The notes: generated from the letters alone by a model not told the origin. A DNA stretch of 64,000 nucleotides from Petrocella sp024636985 (GCA_024636985.1 JAGXFY010000079.1:1-64000); one strand, 5' to 3'; counted from the stretch's first letter, positions 1 to 9,105 are shown. Program-made: numbers and translations.

Positions 1-11
1 GAGGTGAATAG

Positions 12-842
12 ATGAAAAGCCTAAAAAATTTTAGAAGATGGGTAGGCATCATTGTTATAATCTGTTTATTTATGCTTGTCTTTTGGAATCAACCGATTTA
101 TAGATATTACAAGATAGATGGAAAACAAGAGATTTTTGATCTGAAAGTGATTCATATATCCGATTTACATAGCAGCAAATACGGAACCGCACAGAGTAAG
201 CTTATTCGTATGATAAAAGAAGAAGCACCGGACATGATTTGGATAACCGGAGATCTGATGGATGAGAATAAGTCGATTCAAGGTGCAGTTGAATTTCTTG
301 AAGGCATTCACGAAGAATATCCAATTTATTATGTTTCAGGTAACCATGAATACTGGCATGATGATCCAGATTTGGTGTTTGAGACGATTCAATCCTATGG
401 TGTGACAATTCTAGAAAACACGTCTGTTACCCTTAATATCCGAGATAGTAAGATTACAATAACAGGTGTCATTGATCCGGATGCGACTTTAGCATACAGT
501 GGCAAAGAAGCTCTTAAAAGGTCCTTAAGTCGAGTTAAAGATATAAACAGTCAAGAAGGTTATAAGGTACTACTAAGCCATCGTCCGGAGCACATAGAGG
601 TATATGAAAGTTATGGCTTTGATCTTGTTGCAAGTGGTCATGCTCATGGTGGTCAAGTTAGAATACCATTTTTATTAAATGGTTTATATGCCCCAAACCA
701 AGGTTTTTTTCCTAAATATGCAGGTGGCTATTATGCCTACTCAGAGGAAACAGATCTGATCGTAAGTCGTGGTCTTTCATTTAGTCCAAGATTGCCTAGG
801 GTATTTAATCCGCCGGAAGTCGTTGTTATTGAATGGTATTAA
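12..842 (+). CDS. Membrane-anchored metallophosphoesterase (YkuE/YaeI type)
   Basis: A calcineurin-like phosphoesterase of 276 residues. An uncleaved N-terminal membrane segment (about residues 12-28) is followed by the metal-binding signature in order: DLHSSKYG near 51, GDLMDE near 80, GNHEYW near 110, LSHRPEH near 189 and GHAHGGQ near 208. The architecture matches the YkuE/YaeI group, whose members act at the outer face of the membrane on lipid or nucleotide phosphodiesters; the substrate here is not known. The ATG is preceded by GAGGTG right at the window edge, so the start is supported but upstream neighbours cannot be seen. The family call is firm and the substrate is open. Confidence 0.85.
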   Translation: MKSLKNFRRWVGIIVIICLFMLVFWNQPIYRYYKIDGKQEIFDLKVIHISDLHSSKYGTAQSKLIRMIKEEAPDMIWITGDLMDENKSIQGAVEFLEGIHEEYPIYYVSGNHEYWHDDPDLVFETIQSYGVTILENTSVTLNIRDSKITITGVIDPDATLAYSGKEALKRSLSRVKDINSQEGYKVLLSHRPEHIEVYESYGFDLVASGHAHGGQVRIPFLLNGLYAPNQGFFPKYAGGYYAYSEETDLIVSRGLSFSPRLPRVFNPPEVVVIEWY

Positions 843-981
843 AATACTGCTTTATAGTAAGTAGGTTTGATTTTTCTTTCGTATAGTGATAGAATAGATT
901 CAGATTCGCACGTTAACACACTGATGGATGAAAAGATACGTGCATGTGAATGGATAGAATCATGAATGAAAGGGTGATATT

Positions 982-2322
982 GTGGATAGAATAAAAAAGT
1001 GGAGTGAGATGGCAATAGCCTGTAATGTAGTAGATAGAGAGCTCTATACAAGATTTGAAGTCAAAAGAGGACTTAGAGATATTAGCGGTAAAGGTGTTCT
1101 AGCCGGTTTGACAAGAATTGGTGAAGTTCATTCTTATATTATTGATGAAGGTGAAACAATCCCGGTACCCGGAAGGCTAATATATAGAGGCATCGATATA
1201 GAAGATTTGGTCGATGGTTTTTTAAGAGATCGGCGACATGGTTTTGAAGAAACTATATATTTACTTCTGTTTGGAGAACTTCCAAATGTTAATGAACTGG
1301 GGATATTTAAAGAACAGTTACTGGAATATCGTACATTACCTAGTTTTTTTGTCAACGACATGATTATGAAGTCACCAAGTAAAGACATCATGAATGTATT
1401 GGCAAGATCTGTTTTGAGTCTTTATAGCTATGATGAAGATCCTGACAATATTTCTGTAGACAACATACTAAAACAAAGTATGCAACTTATATCACAGTTA
1501 CCATTATTAGCGGTTTATGGCTATCAGGCTTATGCACACTACCATGGCAATACAAGCCTATTTATACATAGTCCTCATAAGGACCTGGGTATTGCAGAAA
1601 ATATTCTGTACATGCTTAGACCAGATAATAAATTCACACCACTTGAAGCAGAACTCTTAGACTTATCATTGGTTTTACATGCTGAACATGGTGGTGGTAA
1701 TAACTCTACTTTTACGACGCATGTGGTAAGTTCTTCCGGCACAGATACCTATTCGGCTATAGCCGCAGCCATAGGTTCCTTGAAAGGGCCTAGACATGGT
1801 GGTGCTAATATTAAGGTTACTGCAATGTTTGAGGATATTAAAGAGAATGTGGAAAACTGGAAGGATGAAGGTCAAGTCATTACTTATCTTGAAAGATTAG
1901 TGAATAAAGAAGCCTTTGACAAAACCGGATTGGTTTATGGTGTCGGGCATGCAGTGTATTCCGTTTCAGATCCAAGAGCGGTTATATTTAAGAGTTATGT
2001 AAAAACGCTGGCACAGGAAAAAGGCCTAGAAGCGGAATTCGAACTTTTTGATACAGTAGAAAGACTCGCACCTTCTATCATTGAGAAGCATAGAAAAATG
2101 TATAAAGGCGTATCTGCCAATGTAGACTTCTATTCCGGCTTTGTATATAGAATGCTTGGCATTCCGGAAGAAATGTACACACCTTTGTTTGCAGTATCGA
2201 GAGTGTCCGGTTGGTGTGCCCACAGAATTGAAGAGATTGTAAATCAGGGGAAAATCATACGACCGGCCTATAAAAGTGTAGCGCCTAGAGTGACGTATGT
2301 CCCTTTAAGTCAAAGAAAATAG
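982..2322 (+). CDS. gltA: Citrate synthase
   Basis: Condenses acetyl-CoA and oxaloacetate to citrate. The 446-residue protein carries the family's catalytic stretches: LHAEHGGG (first His), GVGHAVYSVSDPRA (second His) and DFYSG (Asp), plus the substrate-binding segment around GPRHGGAN. A relatively long N-terminal part (about residues 1-60) is usual in clostridial citrate synthases. The start is a GTG preceded by AAAGGGTGATAT. It stands alone, with its own terminator at 2335 and no aconitase or isocitrate dehydrogenase beside it, so it may feed glutamate synthesis rather than a full cycle (inference). 2-methylcitrate synthase activity is a less likely alternative. Confidence 0.93.
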   Translation: MDRIKKWSEMAIACNVVDRELYTRFEVKRGLRDISGKGVLAGLTRIGEVHSYIIDEGETIPVPGRLIYRGIDIEDLVDGFLRDRRHGFEETIYLLLFGELPNVNELGIFKEQLLEYRTLPSFFVNDMIMKSPSKDIMNVLARSVLSLYSYDEDPDNISVDNILKQSMQLISQLPLLAVYGYQAYAHYHGNTSLFIHSPHKDLGIAENILYMLRPDNKFTPLEAELLDLSLVLHAEHGGGNNSTFTTHVVSSSGTDTYSAIAAAIGSLKGPRHGGANIKVTAMFEDIKENVENWKDEGQVITYLERLVNKEAFDKTGLVYGVGHAVYSVSDPRAVIFKSYVKTLAQEKGLEAEFELFDTVERLAPSIIEKHRKMYKGVSANVDFYSGFVYRMLGIPEEMYTPLFAVSRVSGWCAHRIEEIVNQGKIIRPAYKSVAPRVTYVPLSQRK

Positions 2323-2334
2323 AGATTTGAATGA

Positions 2335-2362
2335 GATGGTACTTAGGTACCATCCTTTTTTA
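2335..2362 (+). terminator. Rho-independent terminator of citrate synthase
   Basis: A perfect 8-bp stem, GATGGTAC with GTACCATC around a TTAG loop, is followed by CTTTTTTA. It lies 13 nt after the citrate synthase stop. Confidence 0.9.
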
Positions 2363-2393
2363 TTCTCTTGGAAAGACAATGCTATGTAAACTA

Positions 2394-2465
2394 TCAAGGA
2401 AGTTTCCTTTCGAACCGTTTAGAAATATGAGCAGAGCTCATAACGAAGCGAAGCTTCTTTTCTTG
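2394..2465 (+). repeat. Dispersed repeat module, copy 1 (72 bp)
   Basis: This 72-bp stretch aligns without gaps to 55114-55185. The last 46 bases differ at only one position and the first 26 are more diverged. It contains the palindrome TGAGCAGAGCTCA and ends GAAGCTTCTTTTCTTG. The second copy sits inside a larger repeat, which suggests that this module is an independently moving or recombining unit. It has no coding capacity. Confidence 0.75.
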
Positions 2466-2558
2466 TAAAAAATCACACTTAAAGAATACCTCATTATGTA
2501 AATAGTTGCTTACGAAGTGGAAAAATAAATATTTAAGACAACTAGGTTAGGATTGTGG

Positions 2559-2564
2559 TATAAT
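2559..2564 (+). promoter_or_regulatory. Candidate -10 element for the GGDEF-EAL gene
   Basis: TATAAT lies in the 427-bp gap between citrate synthase and the GGDEF-EAL gene. The -35 is poor (AAGACA at 2535 with an 18-bp spacer). Transcription from here would give a leader of nearly 180 nt that includes the hairpin at 2607-2649. Confidence 0.5.
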
Positions 2565-2606
2565 AGTGTTGGACCATAATTTTATATAAGTGACATTTTG
2601 ATGTGG

Positions 2607-2649
2607 GCATGCATAAAAACAAAGTTGTTTTTATAACATGTTTTTTTTT
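2607..2649 (+). terminator. Terminator-like hairpin within the leader of the GGDEF-EAL gene
   Basis: The core stem ATAAAAACA/TTGTTTTTAT is flanked by CATG...CATG and followed directly by nine T residues. It lies about 100 nt upstream of the start codon and downstream of the only clear -10 box. It is therefore either an attenuator or the 3' end of a short RNA. A second small hairpin (ACCTATTCTTAGGT) follows at 2650. I do not recognise a c-di-GMP riboswitch core here. Confidence 0.55.
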
Positions 2650-2749
2650 ACCTATTCTTAGGTATTATAATTCAATAAATGACTCAACTTATATATAGGA
2701 TAGAGTAGATGCAACCGTTCTTTTGGATGAATGGAATGGAGGTGAAGCA

Positions 2750-5290
2750 ATGATAAATGTACATCATAAAGCGATATTATGTGTGGGAAAATCCATAGAT
2801 CAGATTTTAAGCTTGGAGAAATTGTTAAGTGTAAACTTTGGACAGGAGTACGTTATTGAAATGGCAGAAAATTCGAATGAAGCCATGGATATTATAAGGA
2901 CTCTTAGTGACATTAATATAGATACAAGTGTACTTATCACGGATTATATGGTAGGTGATATGAATGGTCTTGAGTTGATCCATACAATAAAAAGGAAGCA
3001 TCAGAGCATTAAGATGATATTGATGGCGAATAAAATGGATATTGACTTTGCTCAAAAAATCATCAATCATAGTGATGTGTATAATATAATAAAAAAACCT
3101 TGGGATGAGGATAGTCTTATTCAATTGGTTAACGATGCCTGTCATCAATATGATACAGATTTAGAATTAAGTGGTCTCATGAGTCGCTTAAGAGTATCTG
3201 AACAGCAAAAAAGTCTAATTTTGGAAAGTATTTCTGAATCCATCATATATGTTAATTTAGACTATGAAATTCAATGGAAAAACAGTGTTGCAGATAGGGA
3301 CCTACTTATATGGAAAGCATCCGGTCTTTGTTACAAGGAGATTTACGGACTTAAGGAAAACTGTCCGGATTGTCCCATGGAACAAGTGCTGTCAACAAAA
3401 AAACCTTATAAATTTGAACGGAAGTTTGAGGATGACACTTATAAACTCATACGCTATTTTCCAGTATTTGATCAAGTTGGTCAACCCATCGGTATGGTTT
3501 TGACGTTACTGGACATTACAGAACAAAAAAGAGCAGAAGGTATGAGCGCTTCTTTACTAGAGATGTCAAAGCATATCAACGTATCAGAATCAGTTATTGA
3601 TATGTATAATAAAGCGCATATGTATTTGAAAAAATATTTTGAACTTAGATTGATGTGTATTGCAGGTGAGGACTTTGATGCTTCATATATTGAATTTTAT
3701 GGTGAAGGCGAAAAAAGTTTTGATCAAAAACAAATTGAGACGCTTTTAAAATCACTTAGAAAGATTATAAAAAAGAATCGTAACGAAGACTATATCCTTA
3801 TGAATAATAATATGGGCTCGGTTGTCGCCTACCCAATGAATGACAAAATCATGCTTGTGGTAATCAAAGAATGGATTGAAGCCAATGAAGTTGCACTCAA
3901 ATACATTAATACGATAGCAGAACAAGTAAAAAGCGGCATTACAAAAATTAACAATACAAAAAAAATCATGTATCAAGCGAAGCATGATACAAATACAAGC
4001 TTATATAACAGGGAATATTTTTTAGAACAGCTTAAAGGAAGGCTGAACGACCAAAGAGAAATAATGAGCCCGCAAAACCGTTCGATTGCTTTAATAGATT
4101 TGAATTATTTCAAGGAAGTCAATGACAATTATAGCCACATTGTTGGCGATGATGTTTTAAGAGAAATCGGCCACAGGCTTAAAATCTCCGTTAGAGATGG
4201 CGATATTGTTGCCAGAATGGGTGGAGATGAGTTTGCAATTTTATTTGTTAACCATGATCGAAGAGAAATAGTAAAATTGGTAAAACGTCTTCAAAAAGAA
4301 ATAGCCAAACCCATTTTGGTGGATGACCTGAGTATAACTGTAAGCTCAAGCATTGGTATTGTGGATAACATATCTAAGTATAGAGATTTTAATATACTGC
4401 TCAAAGAAGCAGACCAAGCCATGTATGAAGCGAAAAAAGACAAGAGTGGTAGTGGACGCTATATCTTCTATGAAAAATCTATTCAAAAGAAGGTTGAACG
4501 CCATAATAGCATTGAAATGTCTCTTAGAACAGCTGATTTTGATGATGAAATGGGTCTTCTGTATCAACCAATTATAGATCTTAAAACCATGAGAATCATT
4601 GGTTTTGAAGGCTTTTTAAGATGGCATTCTATAGATGGTTCTAGCTATTTACCTAGAGAATTCATACCAATTGCAGATGAGAGTGATGAGATTCTGGAGA
4701 TTGGTCATATGGTTATGGAATTGGCACTAAAAGCAGTTAAGCGCATTAAACAGGAAACGGGTCAAGGTTGTTTTATCTCTGTTAACTTAACAAGCAAGGA
4801 ATTGATGAATGAAAAACATATCGATGGTCTTAAGAAATCCATCGTGGATAACGGTATCCACACCAATGAGATACAAATCGATATAACAGATCGCTTTAAA
4901 GGTAATCAGATTGGTCTAATATCAAAAAATATCAATGAACTTAAAGACTTTGGTGTTCATGTTAATTTGGATGATTTTGGAACAGGTTATGCCTCTTTGG
5001 TTATACTTAACAAAATGGATATCAATGAAATCAAGATTGATGCATCTTATATTCGTAAGATCAGATTTGAACCGGATGCCTACAAGATGGTTAAAACCAT
5101 GATTAACTTAGCAAAAAGCATGGAAATATCAGTAACGGCTGAGGGTGTGGAGAAGAAAGAAGAGTTAGATTTGTTATTCGAGTTAGGTTGTGATTATGCC
5201 CAAGGGTATTACTTCTCGAAGCCGGTAACTCTAGATGAAGCCATCGAACTAAGAAAAGAATCTGTAAGTCTATATGGTATAAGAAGATGA
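2750..5290 (+). CDS. Receiver-PAS-GGDEF-EAL c-di-GMP signalling protein
   Basis: A cytoplasmic c-di-GMP turnover protein of 846 residues. The domains in order are a receiver (1-130, Asp65 in LITDY, KKPW near 118), a PAS domain (about 160-270), a poorly conserved spacer, GGDEF (motif intact at 491-495, with an RxxD inhibitory site RDGD five residues before it) and EAL (about 600-835). The receiver lacks the usual acidic pair (VGKS instead of VDDE). The EAL signature reads EGFLR (Glu620) and the later ITE is ITD, although DDFGTGY, KID and AEGVE are kept. Cyclase activity is likely; phosphodiesterase activity is uncertain. The ATG at 2750 follows GGAGGTGAA and is preferred over an upstream TTG at 2723. 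Confidence 0.88.
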   Translation: MINVHHKAILCVGKSIDQILSLEKLLSVNFGQEYVIEMAENSNEAMDIIRTLSDINIDTSVLITDYMVGDMNGLELIHTIKRKHQSIKMILMANKMDIDFAQKIINHSDVYNIIKKPWDEDSLIQLVNDACHQYDTDLELSGLMSRLRVSEQQKSLILESISESIIYVNLDYEIQWKNSVADRDLLIWKASGLCYKEIYGLKENCPDCPMEQVLSTKKPYKFERKFEDDTYKLIRYFPVFDQVGQPIGMVLTLLDITEQKRAEGMSASLLEMSKHINVSESVIDMYNKAHMYLKKYFELRLMCIAGEDFDASYIEFYGEGEKSFDQKQIETLLKSLRKIIKKNRNEDYILMNNNMGSVVAYPMNDKIMLVVIKEWIEANEVALKYINTIAEQVKSGITKINNTKKIMYQAKHDTNTSLYNREYFLEQLKGRLNDQREIMSPQNRSIALIDLNYFKEVNDNYSHIVGDDVLREIGHRLKISVRDGDIVARMGGDEFAILFVNHDRREIVKLVKRLQKEIAKPILVDDLSITVSSSIGIVDNISKYRDFNILLKEADQAMYEAKKDKSGSGRYIFYEKSIQKKVERHNSIEMSLRTADFDDEMGLLYQPIIDLKTMRIIGFEGFLRWHSIDGSSYLPREFIPIADESDEILEIGHMVMELALKAVKRIKQETGQGCFISVNLTSKELMNEKHIDGLKKSIVDNGIHTNEIQIDITDRFKGNQIGLISKNINELKDFGVHVNLDDFGTGYASLVILNKMDINEIKIDASYIRKIRFEPDAYKMVKTMINLAKSMEISVTAEGVEKKEELDLLFELGCDYAQGYYFSKPVTLDEAIELRKESVSLYGIRR

Positions 5291-5293
5291 GAA

Positions 5294-5340
5294 TAAAAAA
5301 ATTCCCCATGGGCCTAAAGGTCATCATGGGGAATTTTTTA
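5294..5340. terminator. Bidirectional terminator between convergent genes
   Basis: The stem AAAAAATTCCCCATG / CATGGGGAATTTTTT lies between the end of the GGDEF-EAL gene and the end of the leftward DUF624 gene. It is flanked by A and T runs, so it can work on both strands. Confidence 0.9.
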
Positions 5341-5362
5341 TTGTTTTTAAGAACAAATCTTT

Positions 5363-5977
5363 CTACATCAACTTATCGAGATGGTACTTGGATAAGACAC
5401 CTTTATGAATGACGGTTGCCATAAGCCAATAAGCAGGTGCACCTAAAAAGAAGAGTGCAAGCACTGAAAATGCAGTGGCAAAAATAAGAGCAACAATTGT
5501 GATGACGCATATTAGTGAGGGGATCAGATGCTTGTTGGCCAGTAAAAAACCGTACTTCATGAGCTGCTTGAAGGTCATATTCGTCTCCCCAAGTAAAGCG
5601 TATGAAAAAGTCATGGTAATCATGGTTTCAAAAAGCAAGAACATATAGATGGGCAGTAGAATAATGATGTCGATATAACCGCTCCACACACTCCATATAT
5701 TGAGTAAAGATAGACCGTATAGCAAAAAGGTCATTACAGTCAATCCCAGACTTCGGACTATTTTCTTCTGAAACACTGAAAAATAGGTCTTTAGCGTATA
5801 GCCATCTTCCAAAATGACAACATGATAGATACCATGGAAGAGACCGGCACTGGCAAGTGGAAAAAGAAACCCAAGAGAAAGAACACTGGTAATTAACCAT
5901 AAAAAATTAAGTAAGACCATATCAAAAATCATTGTTCCATATTTGTGAAAGGGGCTATCGAGTGAGAAAAAATTCAT
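5363..5977 (-). CDS. DUF624 (YesL-like) membrane protein
   Basis: A 204-residue integral membrane protein with about five hydrophobic segments. The N-terminal FFSLDSPFHKYG and the following MIFDMVLLNFLW are typical of DUF624/YesL proteins, which often sit near carbohydrate-uptake genes but have no established activity. The start is preceded by AAAGGAGATC on the minus strand. It stands alone, divergent from the TPR gene, with a palindromic repeat in the shared upstream region. The family call is good; the function is unknown. Confidence 0.75.
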   Translation of the reverse strand: MNFFSLDSPFHKYGTMIFDMVLLNFLWLITSVLSLGFLFPLASAGLFHGIYHVVILEDGYTLKTYFSVFQKKIVRSLGLTVMTFLLYGLSLLNIWSVWSGYIDIIILLPIYMFLLFETMITMTFSYALLGETNMTFKQLMKYGFLLANKHLIPSLICVITIVALIFATAFSVLALFFLGAPAYWLMATVIHKGVLSKYHLDKLM

Positions 5978-6038
5978 AGATGATCTCCTTTTGTTTTATA
6001 CTTGGAAAGTACTGTTTTCTTTTATTCATTCAATTATT

Positions 6039-6122
6039 GGTTAAGGTGTCAAAACTATATAGTTGAACTTTCACATATACCCAAATGTGAACTTAGTGAA
6101 ACTTAGTTTTGACACCTTAACC
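6039..6122. repeat. 84-bp palindromic element, copy P1 (MITE-like)
   Basis: A perfect 19-bp terminal inverted repeat (GGTTAAGGTGTCAAAACTA and its reverse complement) encloses 46 bp. The hexamer ATTATT flanks both sides, a possible target duplication although the sequence is low-complexity. The reverse complement of this copy aligns end to end with 8486-8568. There is no ORF inside, which fits a non-autonomous mobile element or a repeated intergenic palindrome. Confidence 0.8.
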
Positions 6123-6248
6123 ATTATTATAACAGTATTATCCTATTATTGTAAGGAAAAATAATCAGACGTTCAAGAAAATATGTGATAGAATAAAGCG
6201 TAACGGTACTTAGGAAATAGGTAGGAAGATTAATAATTGAGGACTAGG

Positions 6249-7172
6249 ATGAAAGAATACCATAGAGACAATATGATTGTCATTGCAAGACAACATTACG
6301 ATAAAGGAGAGCTTCTTAAAGCGAAGAGCCTATATGAAAAAGCATTAACTGCCGGTATAAGGGATACTGAATGGATGTTGGAGTTAGCACTGCTATACGA
6401 TGAACTTGAAGCCTATGATCAGGCTATGGATATATATGAAAAAGTCATTGATCTTGATCCACAAGAATCCATAGCGTATTATGGTATAGCTATATTATAT
6501 GACCATTTGGATGATTTTGAGAAGGCGATTCCATATTATGAAAAAGCCATATCTTATGACCCAACTTTTTTGAGAGCACATTTTTTCTTAGCATACGCCT
6601 ATGATCAAGTGGGTAAGAGTGAACGTGCCATTCATCATTATCAGAATGCACTAGAAATTGATGACAACGATTTTTGGAGTCTGGTGAATCTGAGTGCCCT
6701 TTATGAAGAAGAAGGGAACTATGCCCTTTCGGAAGCGTATATTAATAGAGCGGCCTTGGTAGAACCGGATCATTATATGGTGCTCTTTAACAAAGGTGTT
6801 TTAGCTATGCGTAACCATCAGAATAAGTTGGCCATGGATTATTTTAACAAAACGATATTAAAAGAGCCTTCATATGGCTATGCCTATCTAAACAAAGGCG
6901 TCATTTTGAGAGATATGGGCATGTTGGAAGAAGCCATTAAAGTCTTTAGTGTCGGTTTGAAAAACTGTGAAGATGGTGTGTACTTAGCCTACAATAGAGC
7001 CTGTTGTTTCCTAAAACTGAATCATGTTGATACTTGTGAAAAAGAGCTGCTAAAAATACTCACAGAATATCCTGAGATGTCAGTCTACATGAAAGAGGAT
7101 CAGGAGTTAGAGCATCTGATAAAAACATCTTCCAAATTAAGAGCAATCTTAAAAAAGAGTCAGCAGTTATAG
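6249..7172 (+). CDS. Tetratricopeptide repeat protein
   Basis: A 307-residue protein made almost entirely of about eight TPR units (for example EKAIPYYEKAISYDP and LAYAYDQVGKSERAI), with no signal peptide, membrane segment or enzymatic domain. It is probably a soluble protein-interaction scaffold; the partner is unknown. The ATG at 6249 follows GAGG with 6-nt spacing. A TTG at 6237 preceded by AGGAAG is also possible and would add four residues. Its stop overlaps the stop of the convergent folC gene by 6 bp. Confidence 0.8.
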   Translation: MKEYHRDNMIVIARQHYDKGELLKAKSLYEKALTAGIRDTEWMLELALLYDELEAYDQAMDIYEKVIDLDPQESIAYYGIAILYDHLDDFEKAIPYYEKAISYDPTFLRAHFFLAYAYDQVGKSERAIHHYQNALEIDDNDFWSLVNLSALYEEEGNYALSEAYINRAALVEPDHYMVLFNKGVLAMRNHQNKLAMDYFNKTILKEPSYGYAYLNKGVILRDMGMLEEAIKVFSVGLKNCEDGVYLAYNRACCFLKLNHVDTCEKELLKILTEYPEMSVYMKEDQELEHLIKTSSKLRAILKKSQQL

Positions 7173-8456
7173 ATGATCTTCTAACCAGACTTTAGCAGGG
7201 TAGGCCAGATACAGGGAGCCTGTAATGAGTAGAACGCTATGATCATCCATGAGACTTAGCCCTTTTTCTATAGCTTTTTCATAAGGTTCTATCCACTCGG
7301 CTCTTGTGTTCGTAGATGAATCCAGATGATCCGGCGTCATAGCACGTGGGCTAAGAGGTGATGTCATAATTACTTCATCGCTAAAAGCTTCAACCAGCTT
7401 CAGCATGGCCAAATAATCTTTATCCTTTAGCATGCCAAGAACAGTAATAATGGTCTTATCTTTGCAGTAGGTGTCCAAGATATCTTTCACAGCCGTAAGA
7501 CCTTGAAGATTATGGCCACCGTCTACTAAGATCAATGGGTTATAAGATACCCATTCATTACGACAGGTCCAATGCGTGTTACCAATTCCTGACTTTACAG
7601 CTGAATCGGATATGGACCAATTTTTTTTGAGTTCATGGATGGCCAGTAGAGCAGTAGCAATATTGATTTCCTGATGTCTGCCAATCATGGTGGTTGATAG
7701 ACCGTTATAAGTATAAAAAGGCGTCTTAATACTCATCACCTTTTTCTTAAAACTATTATAAAGTAGAGATATTTGTATGAGACTTTCATCTAACAGGTAT
7801 AGATAGGTGTCGACTTCCTTCACTTTTTGAGTGACTGCCATAACAACTTCTATCGGATTAGGTGCCATAATAACAGGGGAGTTGGCTTTGATGATACCGG
7901 CTTTGTGGGTAGCAATAGCTTCAAGTGAAGTGCCAAGATACTGTTCATGATCAAAAGAAATAGGTGTAATGATGGTCATCAATGGTTCTTCAAAGACATT
8001 GGTAGCGTCATATGTACCACCCATACCGACCTCTATAATTATGAAATCATGTTTTTTATGATTAAAATGAACAAGGGCAATAGCAACAAGGCATTCAAAC
8101 ACAGTGGGATGGTTAAGTTGGTCGTTTACCATACGTTTGCAGGCATCAAGGACCAAATCCGTTCCTTTAGCAAAATCAGGCTCAGAAATAACACCTTCAT
8201 AATCCTCAATGAGTTCCTTGTAATCCAGTATATGCGGCGATAAAAAAGTACCAACCTTGTAACCGGCATGGGTCAAAATATTTTGGATATATTTTGCGGT
8301 GGAACCTTTACCGTTCGTGCCGGCAATATGTATAACGGGTAATGTGCTTTGAGGTGAATTCAAGTAAGTCATCAGGTTAAGGCTGTTTTGATGGTCGGGT
8401 TGATACTGAGCAATTTCTATATTTTTTAGTGCATGTAAGCTCTCTTGATAGGTCAT
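7167..8456 (-). CDS. folC: Folylpolyglutamate / dihydrofolate synthase
   Basis: Adds glutamate to folates, and in many bacteria also to dihydropteroate. The 429-residue protein has the Mur-ligase-type P-loop GTNGKGST (residues 46-53), the central SFDHEQYLG segment and a C-terminal VDGGHNLQG motif, all typical of FolC. The length is normal. The ATG is preceded by AAGGAGACG on the minus strand. It is monocistronic; no other folate gene lies near. Its last 6 bp overlap the end of the TPR gene. Confidence 0.93.
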   Translation of the reverse strand: MTYQESLHALKNIEIAQYQPDHQNSLNLMTYLNSPQSTLPVIHIAGTNGKGSTAKYIQNILTHAGYKVGTFLSPHILDYKELIEDYEGVISEPDFAKGTDLVLDACKRMVNDQLNHPTVFECLVAIALVHFNHKKHDFIIIEVGMGGTYDATNVFEEPLMTIITPISFDHEQYLGTSLEAIATHKAGIIKANSPVIMAPNPIEVVMAVTQKVKEVDTYLYLLDESLIQISLLYNSFKKKVMSIKTPFYTYNGLSTTMIGRHQEINIATALLAIHELKKNWSISDSAVKSGIGNTHWTCRNEWVSYNPLILVDGGHNLQGLTAVKDILDTYCKDKTIITVLGMLKDKDYLAMLKLVEAFSDEVIMTSPLSPRAMTPDHLDSSTNTRAEWIEPYEKAIEKGLSLMDDHSVLLITGSLYLAYPAKVWLEDHL

Positions 8457-8485
8457 AGTCGTCTCCTTATAGAATCATGATCTAA

Positions 8486-8568
8486 GGTTAAAGGGTCAAA
8501 ACTAAGTTCACTAGGTTCGCATTTGGGTGAATATGAAAGTTCAATTATATAATTTTGATGCCTTAATC
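8486..8568. repeat. 83-bp palindromic element, copy P2 (inverted relative to P1)
   Basis: The left end GGTTAAAGGGTCAAAACTA and right end TAATTTTGATGCCTTAATC form an imperfect inverted repeat. The whole element aligns with the reverse complement of 6039-6122, including the centre CATTTGGGT and GAAAGTTCAA. Like P1 it lies in the upstream region shared by two divergent genes. Confidence 0.78.
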
Positions 8569-8611
8569 ATCTTATCATATACAAAAAAAAGCTAAAACAC
8601 AATATGATACA

Positions 8612-8640
8612 TTGATTTCCCCTAGTTGAATTGGTATAAT
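8612..8640 (+). promoter_or_regulatory. Sigma-A-type promoter for the response-regulator gene
   Basis: TTGATT, a 17-bp spacer and TATAAT lie 63 bp upstream of the response-regulator start. Confidence 0.75.
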
Positions 8641-8703
8641 TTAACTGGAATGCATCGGCGTAGATTTGAGAGATATGGGGTTAGAATTTACGAGGTATAA
8701 GCA

Positions 8704-9105
8704 ATGTCAAATGATTTTAATCATTTAGGGCTGGATTTAAACAAGAAAACGATTCTGATTGTGGATGATGAGGTGGTTATCTTAAACCTACTAAAAGATA
8801 TCTTGGATATGCTGGGCTATAATGTTGTTCTATGTATATCACCAGAAGAAGCTTTAGAGGTTTTTACCCATTATCGGACGTGTATTGATCTCATTATTAT
8901 GGATATGATGATGCCGAGGATGAATGGTTTACAGCTGTATCGTAAAATCTGTCAAGTGGATCGCAATAACAAGGTAATCTTACTATCAGGGTATAGTATG
9001 GTGCATATCACGACACAGCTTCTGGAGGAAGGTGTGGTTGGGTTTATGCAAAAACCTGTAACTATAAAAAAATTAGAAGAAGCCATTTTGAAAGCACTAA
9101 GCTAG
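8704..9105 (+). CDS. Single-domain response regulator (CheY-like)
   Basis: A 133-residue protein consisting only of a receiver domain. All phosphotransfer residues are present: acidic pair Asp21-Asp22, phospho-acceptor Asp67 in IIMDMMMP, Ser95 and Lys117 in QKPV. It has no output domain, so it must act through a protein partner, as CheY or Spo0F do. No histidine kinase lies in the window. The next gene, trxB, starts 25 bp downstream and the c-di-GMP locus follows, so a link to those signalling genes is plausible but not shown. Confidence 0.88.
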   Translation: MSNDFNHLGLDLNKKTILIVDDEVVILNLLKDILDMLGYNVVLCISPEEALEVFTHYRTCIDLIIMDMMMPRMNGLQLYRKICQVDRNNKVILLSGYSMVHITTQLLEEGVVGFMQKPVTIKKLEEAILKALS

